Shown: positions 25,275 to 34,146 of the stretch, piece by piece
How positions within the stretch are numbered: the stretch's first letter is position 1
How the letters are laid out: every line of letters begins with the position of its first letter
Assembly (NCBI GenBank): GCA_050949865.1
Contig: JBMNGN010000004.1
Span: 124,001-188,000, forward strand
Length of the DNA stretch: 64,000 nucleotides
From: JBMNGN01 sp050949865
GTDB taxonomy: Bacteria; Bacillota; Syntrophomonadia; Syntrophomonadales; Syntrophomonadaceae
Direction of reading: 5' to 3'
Translations under genes and position numbers: made by a program
The notes under the pieces: model-generated
What the model was told of the DNA's origin: nothing
Database searches by the model: none
Seen by the model: the letters and a program-made list of their open reading frames with translations, nothing else

Positions 25275-26867
25275 CTATCTCGGTCTTGATTGGTATACCC
25301 GGACTCCGCCACCCATACCCGGTGGGCCAGGCATTCTCTGCATCCGCTGATAAGCCCCCTGATTATTCCCCGCAACTGTATATTGAATTAGATCGCCTTC
25401 ATTGAGCCCGGATACTATCTCCACAAAGTTTTCATTGGCCAACCCGGTTACAACCTCCCTCATAACCGGTTCCTCCGGGTTCTTTTCATTAACCAGCAGC
25501 ACGTATTTTTTATTTCCCCTGTCTTGTACTGCAGCTATGGGGATTACTATTACATCTTTCTTCTCCGCCACCAATATCTCAACTTCAACTGACATCCCTA
25601 CCTTTAAGATGTCCTGCTTTTCCAGTTCAAGCTCCACATCAAACGTAGTTATGCCGTTGTTTTGGGTTCCTTCCAAAGATATTTTGGTTATATGGGCCTT
25701 AAATACCTGGCCGGGCAAAGCTTCTGAAAATACATTAGCCTGCTGTCCGGGCTTTAATTTATATATGTCCAATTCATCGATGGCCAGGTTAATCTTCATG
25801 GTACTGATATCGGCCATGGTTAATATTGAGCTCTTAGATAGTATCTCTTCGCCTTCAGCCACATTAATGGTCAAAATGGTTCCATCAATAGGAGCATAAA
25901 GGTTGTGGCCTTCGGCCTCCAGCCTGGCTTGCTCCGCTTTGAGCTCCTGATTCTTTATCTGCAAGGCCAGCTCATCGTTGGATAAAACGGCAATCAGCTG
26001 CCCTTTTTCGACCCAATCACCGGATGAAACCAGCAATCTTTCCAGAGTGCCTGCAACCTCTAACTCAACCGTACGTTGTTCACCCCATTCAGTTAGCGGA
26101 TTGGTTACTGCCTGAACCAGGCCCCCTTCGCGGTTAACGGCTACCCTGGCTTCCTGTCCAGGTCCCATTCGGCCAGGGTTCTTCATAGTTATTACTGCAT
26201 TGTACATAGTAGCCCCGCTGCTGGACCTAATTTGGCTGGCACTGACAACCCTGCCTTCATAGGTTTTTAAGTACTCCATAAAAAAGAGTTCTGCTTTATC
26301 CCCCGCCTCAACCCGGCTATTAAACGAAGCCTGTACTTTTAGGACACTCTGATCAGTAATGGTGGTAAGGCGATAACCCTTGGATAATTTCGTGCCTACA
26401 GCCGGAAGACCATCTCCTACTACTCCGGAAACGGGGGCATACACGTTTAAATTGCGCTGTTCTTCTAACAATTGGTGCAACTGGTTCTGGGCAATCTCCC
26501 AATCGATTTGTGCCCTCCGGTCCTGGGTCGAGCCCGTACTACCGCCTAATACAACCAGTAAATCCCCGGCTTTTACAAAATCACCTTCACCGACATTGAT
26601 ACTCTTCACTACCCCGCTGGTTTCAGAAGTAAGTACTTTTCGATCTGCCGCACTGACCGTACCTGTCTGTTTGATACTGGAGATAATACTTCCCCTTTCC
26701 GCTTCAACCGTTAGATTCTGGGCACTGACTGCCGGTTTTTCATCCTGATCAAGGAATATGGACCCGGCAATTAATAGAGCAATAATAACTAAACTGCCGA
26801 TTAGGTATTTTAGTTTTCTCCCTGACAACTTTTTAGTCTGCTCCTTAATCCTCTTTACTGTTTGCAT
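25275..26867 (-). CDS. HlyD/MacA-type efflux adaptor protein (first)
   Basis: A 530-residue adaptor with an N-terminal basic stretch and span (LIGSLVIIALLIAGSIFL), then two lipoyl-like halves (VGEGDFVKAGDLLVVL and SSGDWVEKGQLIAVL), beta-barrel domains and a Gly/Pro/Met/Arg-rich tail. I start at the ATG at 26867 behind AAAGGTGAGGGG. Like the second adaptor it appears to contain a duplicated module. It opens the operon adaptor-ATPase-permease-ATPase-permease-adaptor; likely exports a peptide, drug or lipid, which the sequence does not reveal. Confidence 0.88.
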   Translation of the reverse strand: MQTVKRIKEQTKKLSGRKLKYLIGSLVIIALLIAGSIFLDQDEKPAVSAQNLTVEAERGSIISSIKQTGTVSAADRKVLTSETSGVVKSINVGEGDFVKAGDLLVVLGGSTGSTQDRRAQIDWEIAQNQLHQLLEEQRNLNVYAPVSGVVGDGLPAVGTKLSKGYRLTTITDQSVLKVQASFNSRVEAGDKAELFFMEYLKTYEGRVVSASQIRSSSGATMYNAVITMKNPGRMGPGQEARVAVNREGGLVQAVTNPLTEWGEQRTVELEVAGTLERLLVSSGDWVEKGQLIAVLSNDELALQIKNQELKAEQARLEAEGHNLYAPIDGTILTINVAEGEEILSKSSILTMADISTMKINLAIDELDIYKLKPGQQANVFSEALPGQVFKAHITKISLEGTQNNGITTFDVELELEKQDILKVGMSVEVEILVAEKKDVIVIPIAAVQDRGNKKYVLLVNEKNPEEPVMREVVTGLANENFVEIVSGLNEGDLIQYTVAGNNQGAYQRMQRMPGPPGMGGGVRVYQSRPR

Positions 26868-27112
26868 TCCCCTCACCTTTCATAACCTGCTATTGAAATC
26901 TATGGGCTAGGGTTAGAAACACACCGCAAACCGCAGCCCATTGTCCCAACCCCAGGTATTACACCTCTCTTAAGGTTGTTGGCCCCCATTCCGCATACAA
27001 TATTTATTAAACCAATTATGAATTAATTATGAACAATTTATGGGTATTTTGGGAAGTGAAAAATGGTTTTTTTAGCCAGACTTTAAAGGCATTCGACTTA
27101 ACTGTTTCTCCA

Positions 27113-27679
27113 TTAGTTTTTGGGAGCGGCTACGCCTCCGGACACGATAAAGGTCATAACTTCGGTGCTATCAGCCTTTAACCGTAAAACCTGCTCTTTT
27201 GGGAAAACCATCAACTGGCCCGCGAAATTATATGATTGGGGAACATAAACCGAGACATAGTCCTCCAAATCAAACTTGGCCAGTGAATTACAGGTGATAA
27301 ATCCTAAAACATGCGCATTGCCTTCTTTACTCAACCTTACCAAGACCGGCTGGTTGAAACTCTTCTTATCCCCGACAAAAGCGTTTAATAGGTCTTTTAC
27401 CGACCCATAAAGCAGTTTTACTAAAGGCAGTCTTTCAAGCAGTATGTCCAACCATAGCAGGAGCCTTTTGGTAAGAAAATTAGAAACTAAAAACCCTATG
27501 AGGATCACCAGCAAAACGGTGGAAACAAAACCAACCCCAGGAATAACTCCGATTCCTGGAATAGGAATTTGCAATAACCCATCGATCTTAACCAGGAGAA
27601 AGTAAAATATGTAAAGAGTCAATACTACGGGAACTAAAAATAGCAACCCTTTGATAAAGTAATTGCTGAGCGTCTTCAT
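27113..27679 (-). CDS. DUF502 family membrane protein
   Basis: 188 residues. Two hydrophobic spans (FIKGLLFLVPVVLTLYIFYFL region and VGFVSTVLLVILIGFLVSNF) flank a short loop rich in Pro-Gly-Ile-Gly; then PLVKLLYGSVKDLLNAF and a soluble beta-rich domain with YVPQSYNFAGQLMVFP, all hallmarks of DUF502 (COG2928). Start at the ATG at 27679 behind GGGGG; a longer frame begins 12 codons earlier. Function unknown; family members are general integral membrane proteins. Confidence 0.88.
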   Translation of the reverse strand: MKTLSNYFIKGLLFLVPVVLTLYIFYFLLVKIDGLLQIPIPGIGVIPGVGFVSTVLLVILIGFLVSNFLTKRLLLWLDILLERLPLVKLLYGSVKDLLNAFVGDKKSFNQPVLVRLSKEGNAHVLGFITCNSLAKFDLEDYVSVYVPQSYNFAGQLMVFPKEQVLRLKADSTEVMTFIVSGGVAAPKN

Positions 27680-27869
27680 GACAACCCCCATTAAAACCTT
27701 CTTTATATTCCACATTGTACCATAGTTCTGGTTTTTTAAACGCTGGAATTAACTCCAATACTAAATCGAGCCAGAGTCAACTTTAGTATTAACTTCAAAA
27801 ATGCTTATTTTAATCATAGGTTTAGAAAGGATTTATTGGTGCAGGAATAAAGTGAGGGAGGTTGGGTAT

Positions 27870-29156
27870 CTAGACCCAACCCCGCATTTTAACCGCTTGC
27901 GCTACCCGGTTTATGGATATTACATATGCCGCATCTCTCATGTATAAGTTATTTCTTTGGGCAATGTCATTAACCGCTTTAAAGGCGGCGGTCATTTTAG
28001 AATCGAGTTTTTCCAATACTTCATCTTTTTCCCAATAATAATTTATATTGGATTGCACTTGTTCAAAGTAACTGCAGGTTACTCCCCCGGCATTGGCCAG
28101 GAAATCAGGAATTACATATATCCCGCGCTGTTTTATTATTCCATCAGCATCAGGAGTAGTAGGACCATTAGCCCCTTCAGCCAGTACCTTTACCTGCTGG
28201 CTGATTTTATTAACATTTTGCAGGGTTATCTGGCTTTCTAAAGCTGCCGGGATAAGAATGTCCACATCCTGTTCCAGCCAGGCTTCTCCATCCAGGATTT
28301 CACAACCCATATCCCGGGCCTTGTTCTTATCCAGACTGCCGAATGAATCGCTGATTTCCACCAGTCTATCTATGTCCAGCCCATTAAGATTACGGAAGGT
28401 GTATGCCTTTTTATCGGTATTATCCCAGCAAGCCACTGCAATTACTTTGCCGCCCATTTCCCGATACAGTTTAGCAGCATGCCGGGCTACATTACCGAAT
28501 CCCTGGATACTCGCACAAGTATCAGCTGCATTAATGCCCAATACCTTTAGGGCTTCCCTTAAGGTATATATAACTCCATATCCTGTAGCTTCGGTCCTTC
28601 CTAATGAACCTCCCATGCCAACGGGTTTGCCGGTAATAAATCCCGGGAACTTCCCGCCTTGAATAGCTTCAAATTCATCCAGCATCCACAACATATGTTT
28701 AGCACTTGTCATAACATCGGGAGCCGGTACATCTAAGTATGGACCCATATTTTTAGCGATTACCCTTACCCAGCCCCGGCATAAGCGCTCCTGTTCTGCT
28801 TCGCTGAGATTACGCGGATCGCAAATAATCCCTCCTTTGGCTCCACCCAAAGGAATATCTACTACTGCACATTTCCAGGTCATCCACATAGCCAGGGCCC
28901 TAACCGTATCCGCCGTTTCCTGGGGATGAAAGCGAATTCCGCCTTTAGCAGGACCCCGGGCATCATTGTGCTGTACCCTGAAGCCTTTAAATATCTTGGT
29001 GCTACCATTATCCATTTTTACCGGAATGAGGAAATGGTATTCCCGCATTGGCTGACGCAGGAGTTGCCTGGTAGCTTCGTCTAATCCAATTATTTCAGCC
29101 ACCTTGTCAAACTGTAGCTGCGCATTTACATAAGGATTATATACACTTTCGGCCAT
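27870..29156 (-). CDS. gdhA: Glutamate dehydrogenase (Glu/Leu/Phe/Val dehydrogenase family)
   Basis: 428 residues with the substrate-binding lysine region KGGIRFHP, the catalytic KCAVVDIPLGGAKGGI, and a Rossmann domain (SIQGFGNVARHAA). The length and the two-domain order match hexameric NAD-linked GDH of Clostridia (~420 residues). It converts glutamate to 2-oxoglutarate and ammonium reversibly. AGGAGGG precedes the ATG and a 25-bp palindrome lies 57 bases upstream of it. Confidence 0.96.
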   Translation of the reverse strand: MAESVYNPYVNAQLQFDKVAEIIGLDEATRQLLRQPMREYHFLIPVKMDNGSTKIFKGFRVQHNDARGPAKGGIRFHPQETADTVRALAMWMTWKCAVVDIPLGGAKGGIICDPRNLSEAEQERLCRGWVRVIAKNMGPYLDVPAPDVMTSAKHMLWMLDEFEAIQGGKFPGFITGKPVGMGGSLGRTEATGYGVIYTLREALKVLGINAADTCASIQGFGNVARHAAKLYREMGGKVIAVACWDNTDKKAYTFRNLNGLDIDRLVEISDSFGSLDKNKARDMGCEILDGEAWLEQDVDILIPAALESQITLQNVNKISQQVKVLAEGANGPTTPDADGIIKQRGIYVIPDFLANAGGVTCSYFEQVQSNINYYWEKDEVLEKLDSKMTAAFKAVNDIAQRNNLYMRDAAYVISINRVAQAVKMRGWV

Positions 29157-29213
29157 GTTACTTTACCCTCCTCAAAATTTTTCATTAACGTAAATTATAC
29201 AGCTATCTACTCC

Positions 29214-29238
29214 TATACAGAATACATATTTCTGTATA
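29214..29238. promoter_or_regulatory. Inverted-repeat operator candidate upstream of gdhA
   Basis: TATACAGAA-TACATAT-TTCTGTATA is a perfect 9+7+9 palindrome. On the minus strand a TATAAT at about 29190-29196 follows at promoter spacing, so the palindrome overlaps the likely -35 region of gdhA. The binding protein is unknown. Confidence 0.5.
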
Positions 29239-29330
29239 CAATTTCTGATTTCCTCTCCCTAAAATCAATGGTTAATTATGCCTCAACCAGAATCAACCAA
29301 CATTCTCACCTGGTGTAATATTCGTTATCA

Positions 29331-29497
29331 GGAACCAGAGAAGCAGATATAACCATATTCAATCCCGAAGCTATAGAAGACTGTGCTACTTATTGGGAGC
29401 CGCGCAGGCATCCAAAGGGTGTTGAATATGTACTGGGCAGGTTGTGGTAGAAAACGGCAGGCATAAAGGCATCCTGCCAGGGGCAGTATTGCGATAA
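29331..29497 (+). pseudogene. C-terminal remnant of a D-aminoacylase-like amidohydrolase
   Basis: Reading from 29331 gives ADITIFNPEAIEDCATYWEP then RRHPKGVEYVL, the usual penultimate segment of D-aminoacylase/N-acyl-D-amino-acid deacylases. The frame then breaks at about 29437 and continues in another frame as QVVVENGRHKGILPGAVLR before a TAA at 29495. No upstream part of the enzyme exists. This is a decayed tail; the rest of the 400-base gap shows nothing else. Confidence 0.6.
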
Positions 29498-29556
29498 TCG
29501 CCAGAAAAAATCAAGACCCTTGCGGGCCTTGGCAGATTTACAAGAAAACCCTACGG

Positions 29557-30468
29557 CTATGACCCATTAATCCTCTGGGCAGAAATCAGCCAGGGGGCCG
29601 GAAACGGTTCCACCATTTTCTTGCTGTTGACTCGCGATACCTCTACATGGATGGCTTCAGTACGCTTTAAGCCATATTGCTTAAACAAAGCCGGAATAGA
29701 GGTTAGTATTTCAAAGTCCAGGGTGTAAATTACAAAACTAATCGAAGGATTGACAGCCAGCAAGCTTTTTATTTCGCTGTCAATCCTTGGGGAAGCCACT
29801 ATAAACGCTTTGTTTGGCTTGGGCAGATTATCCAGGACATCATCATTAAGAGACTCAACTATAGTAACATTATTCAGGCCGAATTTTTCCACGTTCTCTT
29901 TCATCGTCTTCCGATCCCGGCAGTCATATTCTACAGCAATTACACTGCCCTCAGCAGCGATTATGGCAGACTCCACCGCAATGCTTTCACCCGAGATGAT
30001 ACATATATTATCCTGGTCCCCTACATTAAGCTTATTCATTATAACCGCCCGGACTTCCCGGCATACATACTGGACGGAACCACAGCTGAAACGGCTGTTC
30101 TCCATACCTATATGATAATTGGTTGCAGCGTTAGGGTTCAGGATCAGCATGGCTGCAGAGGCATTAATCCCGCGGTTGATCATTTCTGCAACCTTGTTAT
30201 GCTTTATCTCTCCGGATGGATCTGAGCCCTCATTGTACCAAATTTCGCACTCCCCCAGCTCTGCATTCCACATGTCGTAGAAGATATCTGGGTGTCCGGC
30301 ATCGGTAAAGACAAGAACTGCCCGGTTACTCATAACCGCCGGGATTAGGTTTTTGTTTTTTCCAGTAATATCCAGCATTTTAATTTTTGCCAGGTTTATT
30401 GGGGCGTTTTGGGAAAAATACTGGAGCCAGGATAAGACGACCTCATTTGTAAACATGGTCTGTTCCAA
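29557..30468 (-). CDS. CbiT-like (precorrin-6B methyltransferase fold) protein
   Basis: 303 residues from a TTG at 30468, chosen because AAGGAGG lies seven bases upstream. The C-terminal part (about 165-290) has the CbiT/CobL SAM-dependent methyltransferase pattern: DNICIISGESIAVESAIIAA, IAVEYDCRDRKTMKENVEKFGLNNVTIVE, and KAFIVASPRIDSEI. The first ~160 residues do not match a domain I know. The usual glycine-rich GxGxG loop of CbiT is degraded to SGES, so methyl transfer is doubtful. It lies 65 bases behind porB and probably shares its transcript. Confidence 0.55.
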   Translation of the reverse strand: MEQTMFTNEVVLSWLQYFSQNAPINLAKIKMLDITGKNKNLIPAVMSNRAVLVFTDAGHPDIFYDMWNAELGECEIWYNEGSDPSGEIKHNKVAEMINRGINASAAMLILNPNAATNYHIGMENSRFSCGSVQYVCREVRAVIMNKLNVGDQDNICIISGESIAVESAIIAAEGSVIAVEYDCRDRKTMKENVEKFGLNNVTIVESLNDDVLDNLPKPNKAFIVASPRIDSEIKSLLAVNPSISFVIYTLDFEILTSIPALFKQYGLKRTEAIHVEVSRVNSKKMVEPFPAPWLISAQRINGS

Positions 30469-30533
30469 AGCAAAACCCTCCTTATTAGCCAATATCATAC
30501 CATACCTTTTGGCTTTTTTTATCTTTATAGAAT

Positions 30534-31472
30534 TTAAAAGCCAGTATGCTCCAGCAGGCGTTCCCATTTTTGGTCCACATACTGCTGGGCAGCTGCAATC
30601 ATCCACTCATTCCCGGGTTCAAACATGTGGCGGAATCTTCCCTGGGTCCGAAGAAAATCTTCTACAGGCAGCTTTTTCTTCGGTGTATAGGTCAAACGCC
30701 ACACTCCCTCCTCTACTTCGTAAAGAGGCCAGACACAGGTGTCCACTGCCAGCTGAGTGATCTCGGCTAACTTTGCCATGGGATAGTCCCAACCTCTGGG
30801 ACATGGGGATAATATGTTTAAAAAGCAGGGACCTTCAGTGTAGATGGCTTTATAGGACTTCATGTGCAGGTCCCTAAAATTCCCTATAGGCGCAGTCTGA
30901 GCTACATAAGGAATATTATGAGCAACCAAAATTTCCGTAATATCCTTTTTAGGCTGTAACTTGCCCTGCCCTGCCGAACCGGTGGGTGTGGTAGTCGTTC
31001 GGGCAAAGCGGGGAGTTGAGGAGGAACGTTGGATTCCGGTATTCATATAAGCCTCGTTGTCATAGCAGACATAAACCATGTCATGACCGCGTTCCATAGC
31101 TCCGGACAGGGATTGAAGCCCTATATCATATGTGGCACCATCACCGGCAAAGGTAATAAACTTGATTGTTCCTTCCACTTTCCCACGCCGTTTCAGAGCT
31201 TTGTAGGCGGCTTCCACTCCGGAGCAGGTAGCTGCAGAGTTTTCAAAAGCTGAATGAATAAAGCTATCCATATAAGCAGTATAAGGATACATAAAGGTAG
31301 AAACCTCCAGACAGCCTGTAGCATTAACTATAACGGCTCTGTCTTCCTTATTGAGGGCCCGCAGAACTCCTGATACCACAATCCCAGCGCCACATCCGGC
31401 ACAGAGCCGATGCCCTCCGGTAAGGCGGGCGGGCTTTTCTACTTCTCTTTTCAGGTTATATACTCTGCTCAT
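30534..31472 (-). CDS. porB: 2-oxoacid:ferredoxin oxidoreductase, beta (TPP-binding) subunit
   Basis: 312 residues. Cysteines of the cluster (HRLCAGCGAG near the N-terminus) and the thiamine diphosphate motif GDGATYDIGLQ...NEAYMNTG are in place; NATGCLEVST and HSAFENSAATCSGVEAA are characteristic of PorB. It binds TPP and a [4Fe-4S] cluster in the cytosolic complex with the three genes upstream. Overlaps the alpha gene by four bases. The T-box in front of the operon argues for a substrate linked to isoleucine rather than a purely catabolic pyruvate role. Confidence 0.93.
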   Translation of the reverse strand: MSRVYNLKREVEKPARLTGGHRLCAGCGAGIVVSGVLRALNKEDRAVIVNATGCLEVSTFMYPYTAYMDSFIHSAFENSAATCSGVEAAYKALKRRGKVEGTIKFITFAGDGATYDIGLQSLSGAMERGHDMVYVCYDNEAYMNTGIQRSSSTPRFARTTTTPTGSAGQGKLQPKKDITEILVAHNIPYVAQTAPIGNFRDLHMKSYKAIYTEGPCFLNILSPCPRGWDYPMAKLAEITQLAVDTCVWPLYEVEEGVWRLTYTPKKKLPVEDFLRTQGRFRHMFEPGNEWMIAAAQQYVDQKWERLLEHTGF

Positions 31473-32659
31473 GCGATTTCCTCCTTTGACCTGTGTCCCA
31501 AATAGGCATATACCGGTTGGAAATCCCCGGTAGCAGCAATATTCGCCAGCCGCCCAAATATCCTTTCAAAATCCTCGATCTTTATATCACGGCCACCCAG
31601 GCCGTAAACGATATTAATAAGATACGGACGTTCCTTCAGGTCATACAAAGCGCTGCGGGTCTCGGCAAATAACGGCCCTCCGCACCCTGAAAAGCCCTCA
31701 CACTTATCCATAACCGCTACTGCCCTGGTACCTGCCAACGCCCGGGCCAATTCTTCACCCGGGAAGGGACGGAATACCCTGATTTTAACTAACCCAGCCT
31801 TTACTCCATCTTCCCGCAGCTTGTCAACGGCTGCCTTGGCAGTTCCGGCACTCGAGCCTATTATAACCAAAGCCAGTTCTGCATCATCCATTCTGTACTC
31901 CTCAAAAAGGCCATAAGTCCGCCCGGATATCTTTTCAAACTCTGCCGCTACCTCCATTATGCGGGCCTTAACCGCCTTCATTGCCTCAGCCTGCAGCACC
32001 TTGTGTTCCATGTAATAGGCACTTACATCGTAGGGTCCTACGGCCAGCGGATTTTCCTTTTTCAGCAAATAGTTTTCCGGTTTATATTCTCCGACAAACT
32101 TGCGCACTGTATCGGTTTCCAAAAGCTCTATATTCTCAACCGCGTGACTGGTAATAAAGCCATCCATGCAGGCCATCACCGGCAATCGCACATTGGGGGC
32201 TTCGCCTATAGGCAGAGCCATGATTAAATTGTCATAGGCCTCCTGGTTGTTTTCAGCGTAAATTTGGATCCAACCGGCATCGCGCGCTCCCATCGAGTCC
32301 GAGTGATCATTGTTTATATTAATAGGTCCTGATAAAGCACGATTTACACAGACCAGTGTAATTGGCAAACGGCAAGAAGCCGCGACGTATAAAAGCTCGT
32401 ACATCAAGGCCAATCCGCAGGATGAAGTAGCGCAGACAGCCCTGGCTCCTGCAGCTTGGGCAGCAATGCATACGGACATTGAACTGTGCTCGGACTCCAC
32501 AGCTACGAATTCAGTATTTACCTGGGAGTTAGCCACGTAATTGGCGAAATATTCCGGAATTTCAGTGGAGGGAGTTATAGGGAACGCCCCCATGACATCC
32601 GGATTTATCTGCTTCATGGCATAAGCTACAGCCTCGTTGCCTGAAAGACGGGTGTTCAT
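31469..32659 (-). CDS. porA: 2-oxoacid:ferredoxin oxidoreductase, alpha subunit
   Basis: 396 residues from the ATG at 32659 (CGGAGGTG upstream); opening MNTRLSGNEAVAYAMKQINP, then AFPITPSTEIPEYF, FVAVESEHSSMSVCIAAQAA and ATSSCGLALMYELLYVAA, which are the PorA/VorB pyrimidine-domain motifs including the catalytic glutamate. The transketolase C-like domain follows. Overall similarity favours the pyruvate-type (PorA), but 2-oxobutyrate and branched-chain 2-oxoacid enzymes belong to the same family, so substrate is not fixed. Confidence 0.92.
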   Translation of the reverse strand: MNTRLSGNEAVAYAMKQINPDVMGAFPITPSTEIPEYFANYVANSQVNTEFVAVESEHSSMSVCIAAQAAGARAVCATSSCGLALMYELLYVAASCRLPITLVCVNRALSGPININNDHSDSMGARDAGWIQIYAENNQEAYDNLIMALPIGEAPNVRLPVMACMDGFITSHAVENIELLETDTVRKFVGEYKPENYLLKKENPLAVGPYDVSAYYMEHKVLQAEAMKAVKARIMEVAAEFEKISGRTYGLFEEYRMDDAELALVIIGSSAGTAKAAVDKLREDGVKAGLVKIRVFRPFPGEELARALAGTRAVAVMDKCEGFSGCGGPLFAETRSALYDLKERPYLINIVYGLGGRDIKIEDFERIFGRLANIAATGDFQPVYAYLGHRSKEEIA

Positions 32660-32964
32660 CTGGCAACACCTCCGGTTACCATTGTAATCGCCGGGAAAGG
32701 ACACACGTTCTCGCATATACCGCAGCCCTTGCAGTGCATGTAGTCGAAGTCCAGACGCTTTCCATCCTTCACCGGAATAGCACTATCCGGGCAAAACGGA
32801 ACACAAAGCATACAATGTTTGCATGCTTCCTCGTGAAAAACAGGGGTATTGGTTCGCCAGGCCCCAGTATTAAAGGCTCTTGCTGTCCCTGGTTCGTAAA
32901 TTTCCCCTCCGGGGGTTAGATCCTGCCAAGGGGTATTTTCGTTGATATCCTTCGCATAAATCAT
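32656..32964 (-). CDS. porD: 2-oxoacid:ferredoxin oxidoreductase, delta (ferredoxin-like) subunit
   Basis: 102 residues with two [4Fe-4S] binding motifs: CKHCMLCVPFCPD and CKGCGICENVCPF. This is the electron-wiring subunit of the four-subunit enzymes. Overlaps both neighbours by four bases (ATGA junctions). Confidence 0.95.
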   Translation of the reverse strand: MIYAKDINENTPWQDLTPGGEIYEPGTARAFNTGAWRTNTPVFHEEACKHCMLCVPFCPDSAIPVKDGKRLDFDYMHCKGCGICENVCPFPAITMVTGGVAR

Positions 32965-33545
32965 CCTACCTGTACCTCCTCCAGGGATTTTTTCAGGGTT
33001 AGCATGTTACCCTCAATGACCTCGGGCTTGTCAGCAAATATATGTTTAAGGGATTCTTCTATTCCGGCTAAAAAACGCCCGGTTTCCAGAACACCGCTCA
33101 CCTTAACCGCAGCGGCTAGCATAGGAGTGTTCGGGATGTTTCTACCCAGATTCTCTTCCGAAATACGGCGGGCATCTATGGTGCATATCCTTCCAGCCCA
33201 CCCCGGAAGCCTCATCCTCATCTCCTGGGGGGAGCTGGGAGTGTTAATTATTATTGCACCGTCCTTTTTTAGGCCCCCGATAACATCCACGCTGCCCAGC
33301 AGACTTTCATCCACTACCACCACATAGTCCGGATAATATATGTTGGAATGTATCGTGCATCGTTTTTCACTAATACGGTTGTAAGCCGTAATCGGGGCTC
33401 CCATACGTTCTGGTCCATACTCCGGGAAACCCTGTACGAACTTTCCTTCTAAACCAGCTACATCCGCTAAAAGCAAGCAGGCCATCTTGGCACCCTGCCC
33501 TCCCCGGCCGTGCCAGCGGATTTCTACCATACCCTTGGTTGCCAT
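32961..33545 (-). CDS. porC: 2-oxoacid:ferredoxin oxidoreductase, gamma subunit
   Basis: 194 residues: MVEIRWHGRGGQGAKMACLLLA, then GFPEYGPERMGAPITAYNRIS and NIPNTPMLAA, the pattern of PorC (the domain that contacts CoA). First gene of porC-D-A-B; ATG preceded by GGAGGAG and located 35 bases after the T-box terminator. Confidence 0.95.
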   Translation of the reverse strand: MATKGMVEIRWHGRGGQGAKMACLLLADVAGLEGKFVQGFPEYGPERMGAPITAYNRISEKRCTIHSNIYYPDYVVVVDESLLGSVDVIGGLKKDGAIIINTPSSPQEMRMRLPGWAGRICTIDARRISEENLGRNIPNTPMLAAAVKVSGVLETGRFLAGIEESLKHIFADKPEVIEGNMLTLKKSLEEVQVG

Positions 33546-33579
33546 TGCTTATTCTCCTCCAGTCAATTATAAATAAACT

Positions 33580-33833
33580 AAAAAAGGCTTTCGTCCGCAA
33601 AGGGACGAAAGCCTGAAAAGACATTCGCTATACCACCCATAAGCGCATACCATCATATGCGTTCCCTGTTACGGGGGAAAACCGTCGGAGTCTACTAGAT
33701 TGCTCGTTCGGTCCGCAGCTCAGGAGTGATTTTCGGAGTCAGACTACTGGTACCGGCTTGCACCATACCCGGCTCGCTGCAACGTTCACCTGAAACTTAC
33801 TCTCTCCGTCAATGCCTTTAGTTTGATAAATTA
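33580..33833 (-). promoter_or_regulatory. T-box leader, predicted tRNA-Ile specific, controlling porCDAB
   Basis: On the minus strand the leader shows, in order: a stem I distal region (AGCGAGCCGGG then TGGTG then AAGCCGGT), a specifier region GAAA-ATC-ACTCCTGAGC with ATC (Ile) at 33730-33728, a stem III hairpin (GCATATGATGGTATGC), the T-box sequence TGGGTGGTATAGCG (33639-33626), and a terminator with stem AGGCTTTCGTCC/GGACGAAAGCCT (33585-33614) plus a T run. The base after UGG in the T-box is U, which pairs with discriminator A73, as in tRNA-Ile, and argues against an Asn (AAT) reading. Uncharged tRNA-Ile should turn the operon on. Confidence 0.92.
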
Positions 33834-33839
33834 CTAAAT

Positions 33840-33868
33840 ACTATACTCACTTAATGGTTTTTTGTCAA
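33840..33868 (-). promoter_or_regulatory. Sigma-A promoter of the T-box/por operon
   Basis: On the minus strand TTGACA (33868-33863), a 17-base spacer, and TATAGT (33845-33840). Predicted start near 33833, directly ahead of the T-box stem I. Confidence 0.85.
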
Positions 33869-34146
33869 CACTGTGCCCATATTTTCTATTTATTAACATT
33901 ATTTGTATTATCAGGTTTGTAGCTGCTGTGCACGTATAAAACAATGCTTGATATTGAAGACTTAAACTCTTTTATCCCCGGAAATGTACAGGGGAACCGA
34001 TTGCCAGGAAGTTGGCGGCAAGTGTTCATCAAAGTCTAAGACCTTGAGGCGTAAAGGATATGACTTGCCTGGCAGTGCCATGTTCACCATATCCTGGGTT
34101 TAAACATAATATATGGGTACATTACTTAGTAAAGGAGAGATTCCCC

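Noticed and set aside
33728..33731. Asparagine (AAT) as T-box specifier
   Set aside because: AAT is only one base out of register with ATC, but the spacing to CCTGAG and the U in the UGGU bulge (pairing A73) fit tRNA-Ile and not tRNA-Asn.
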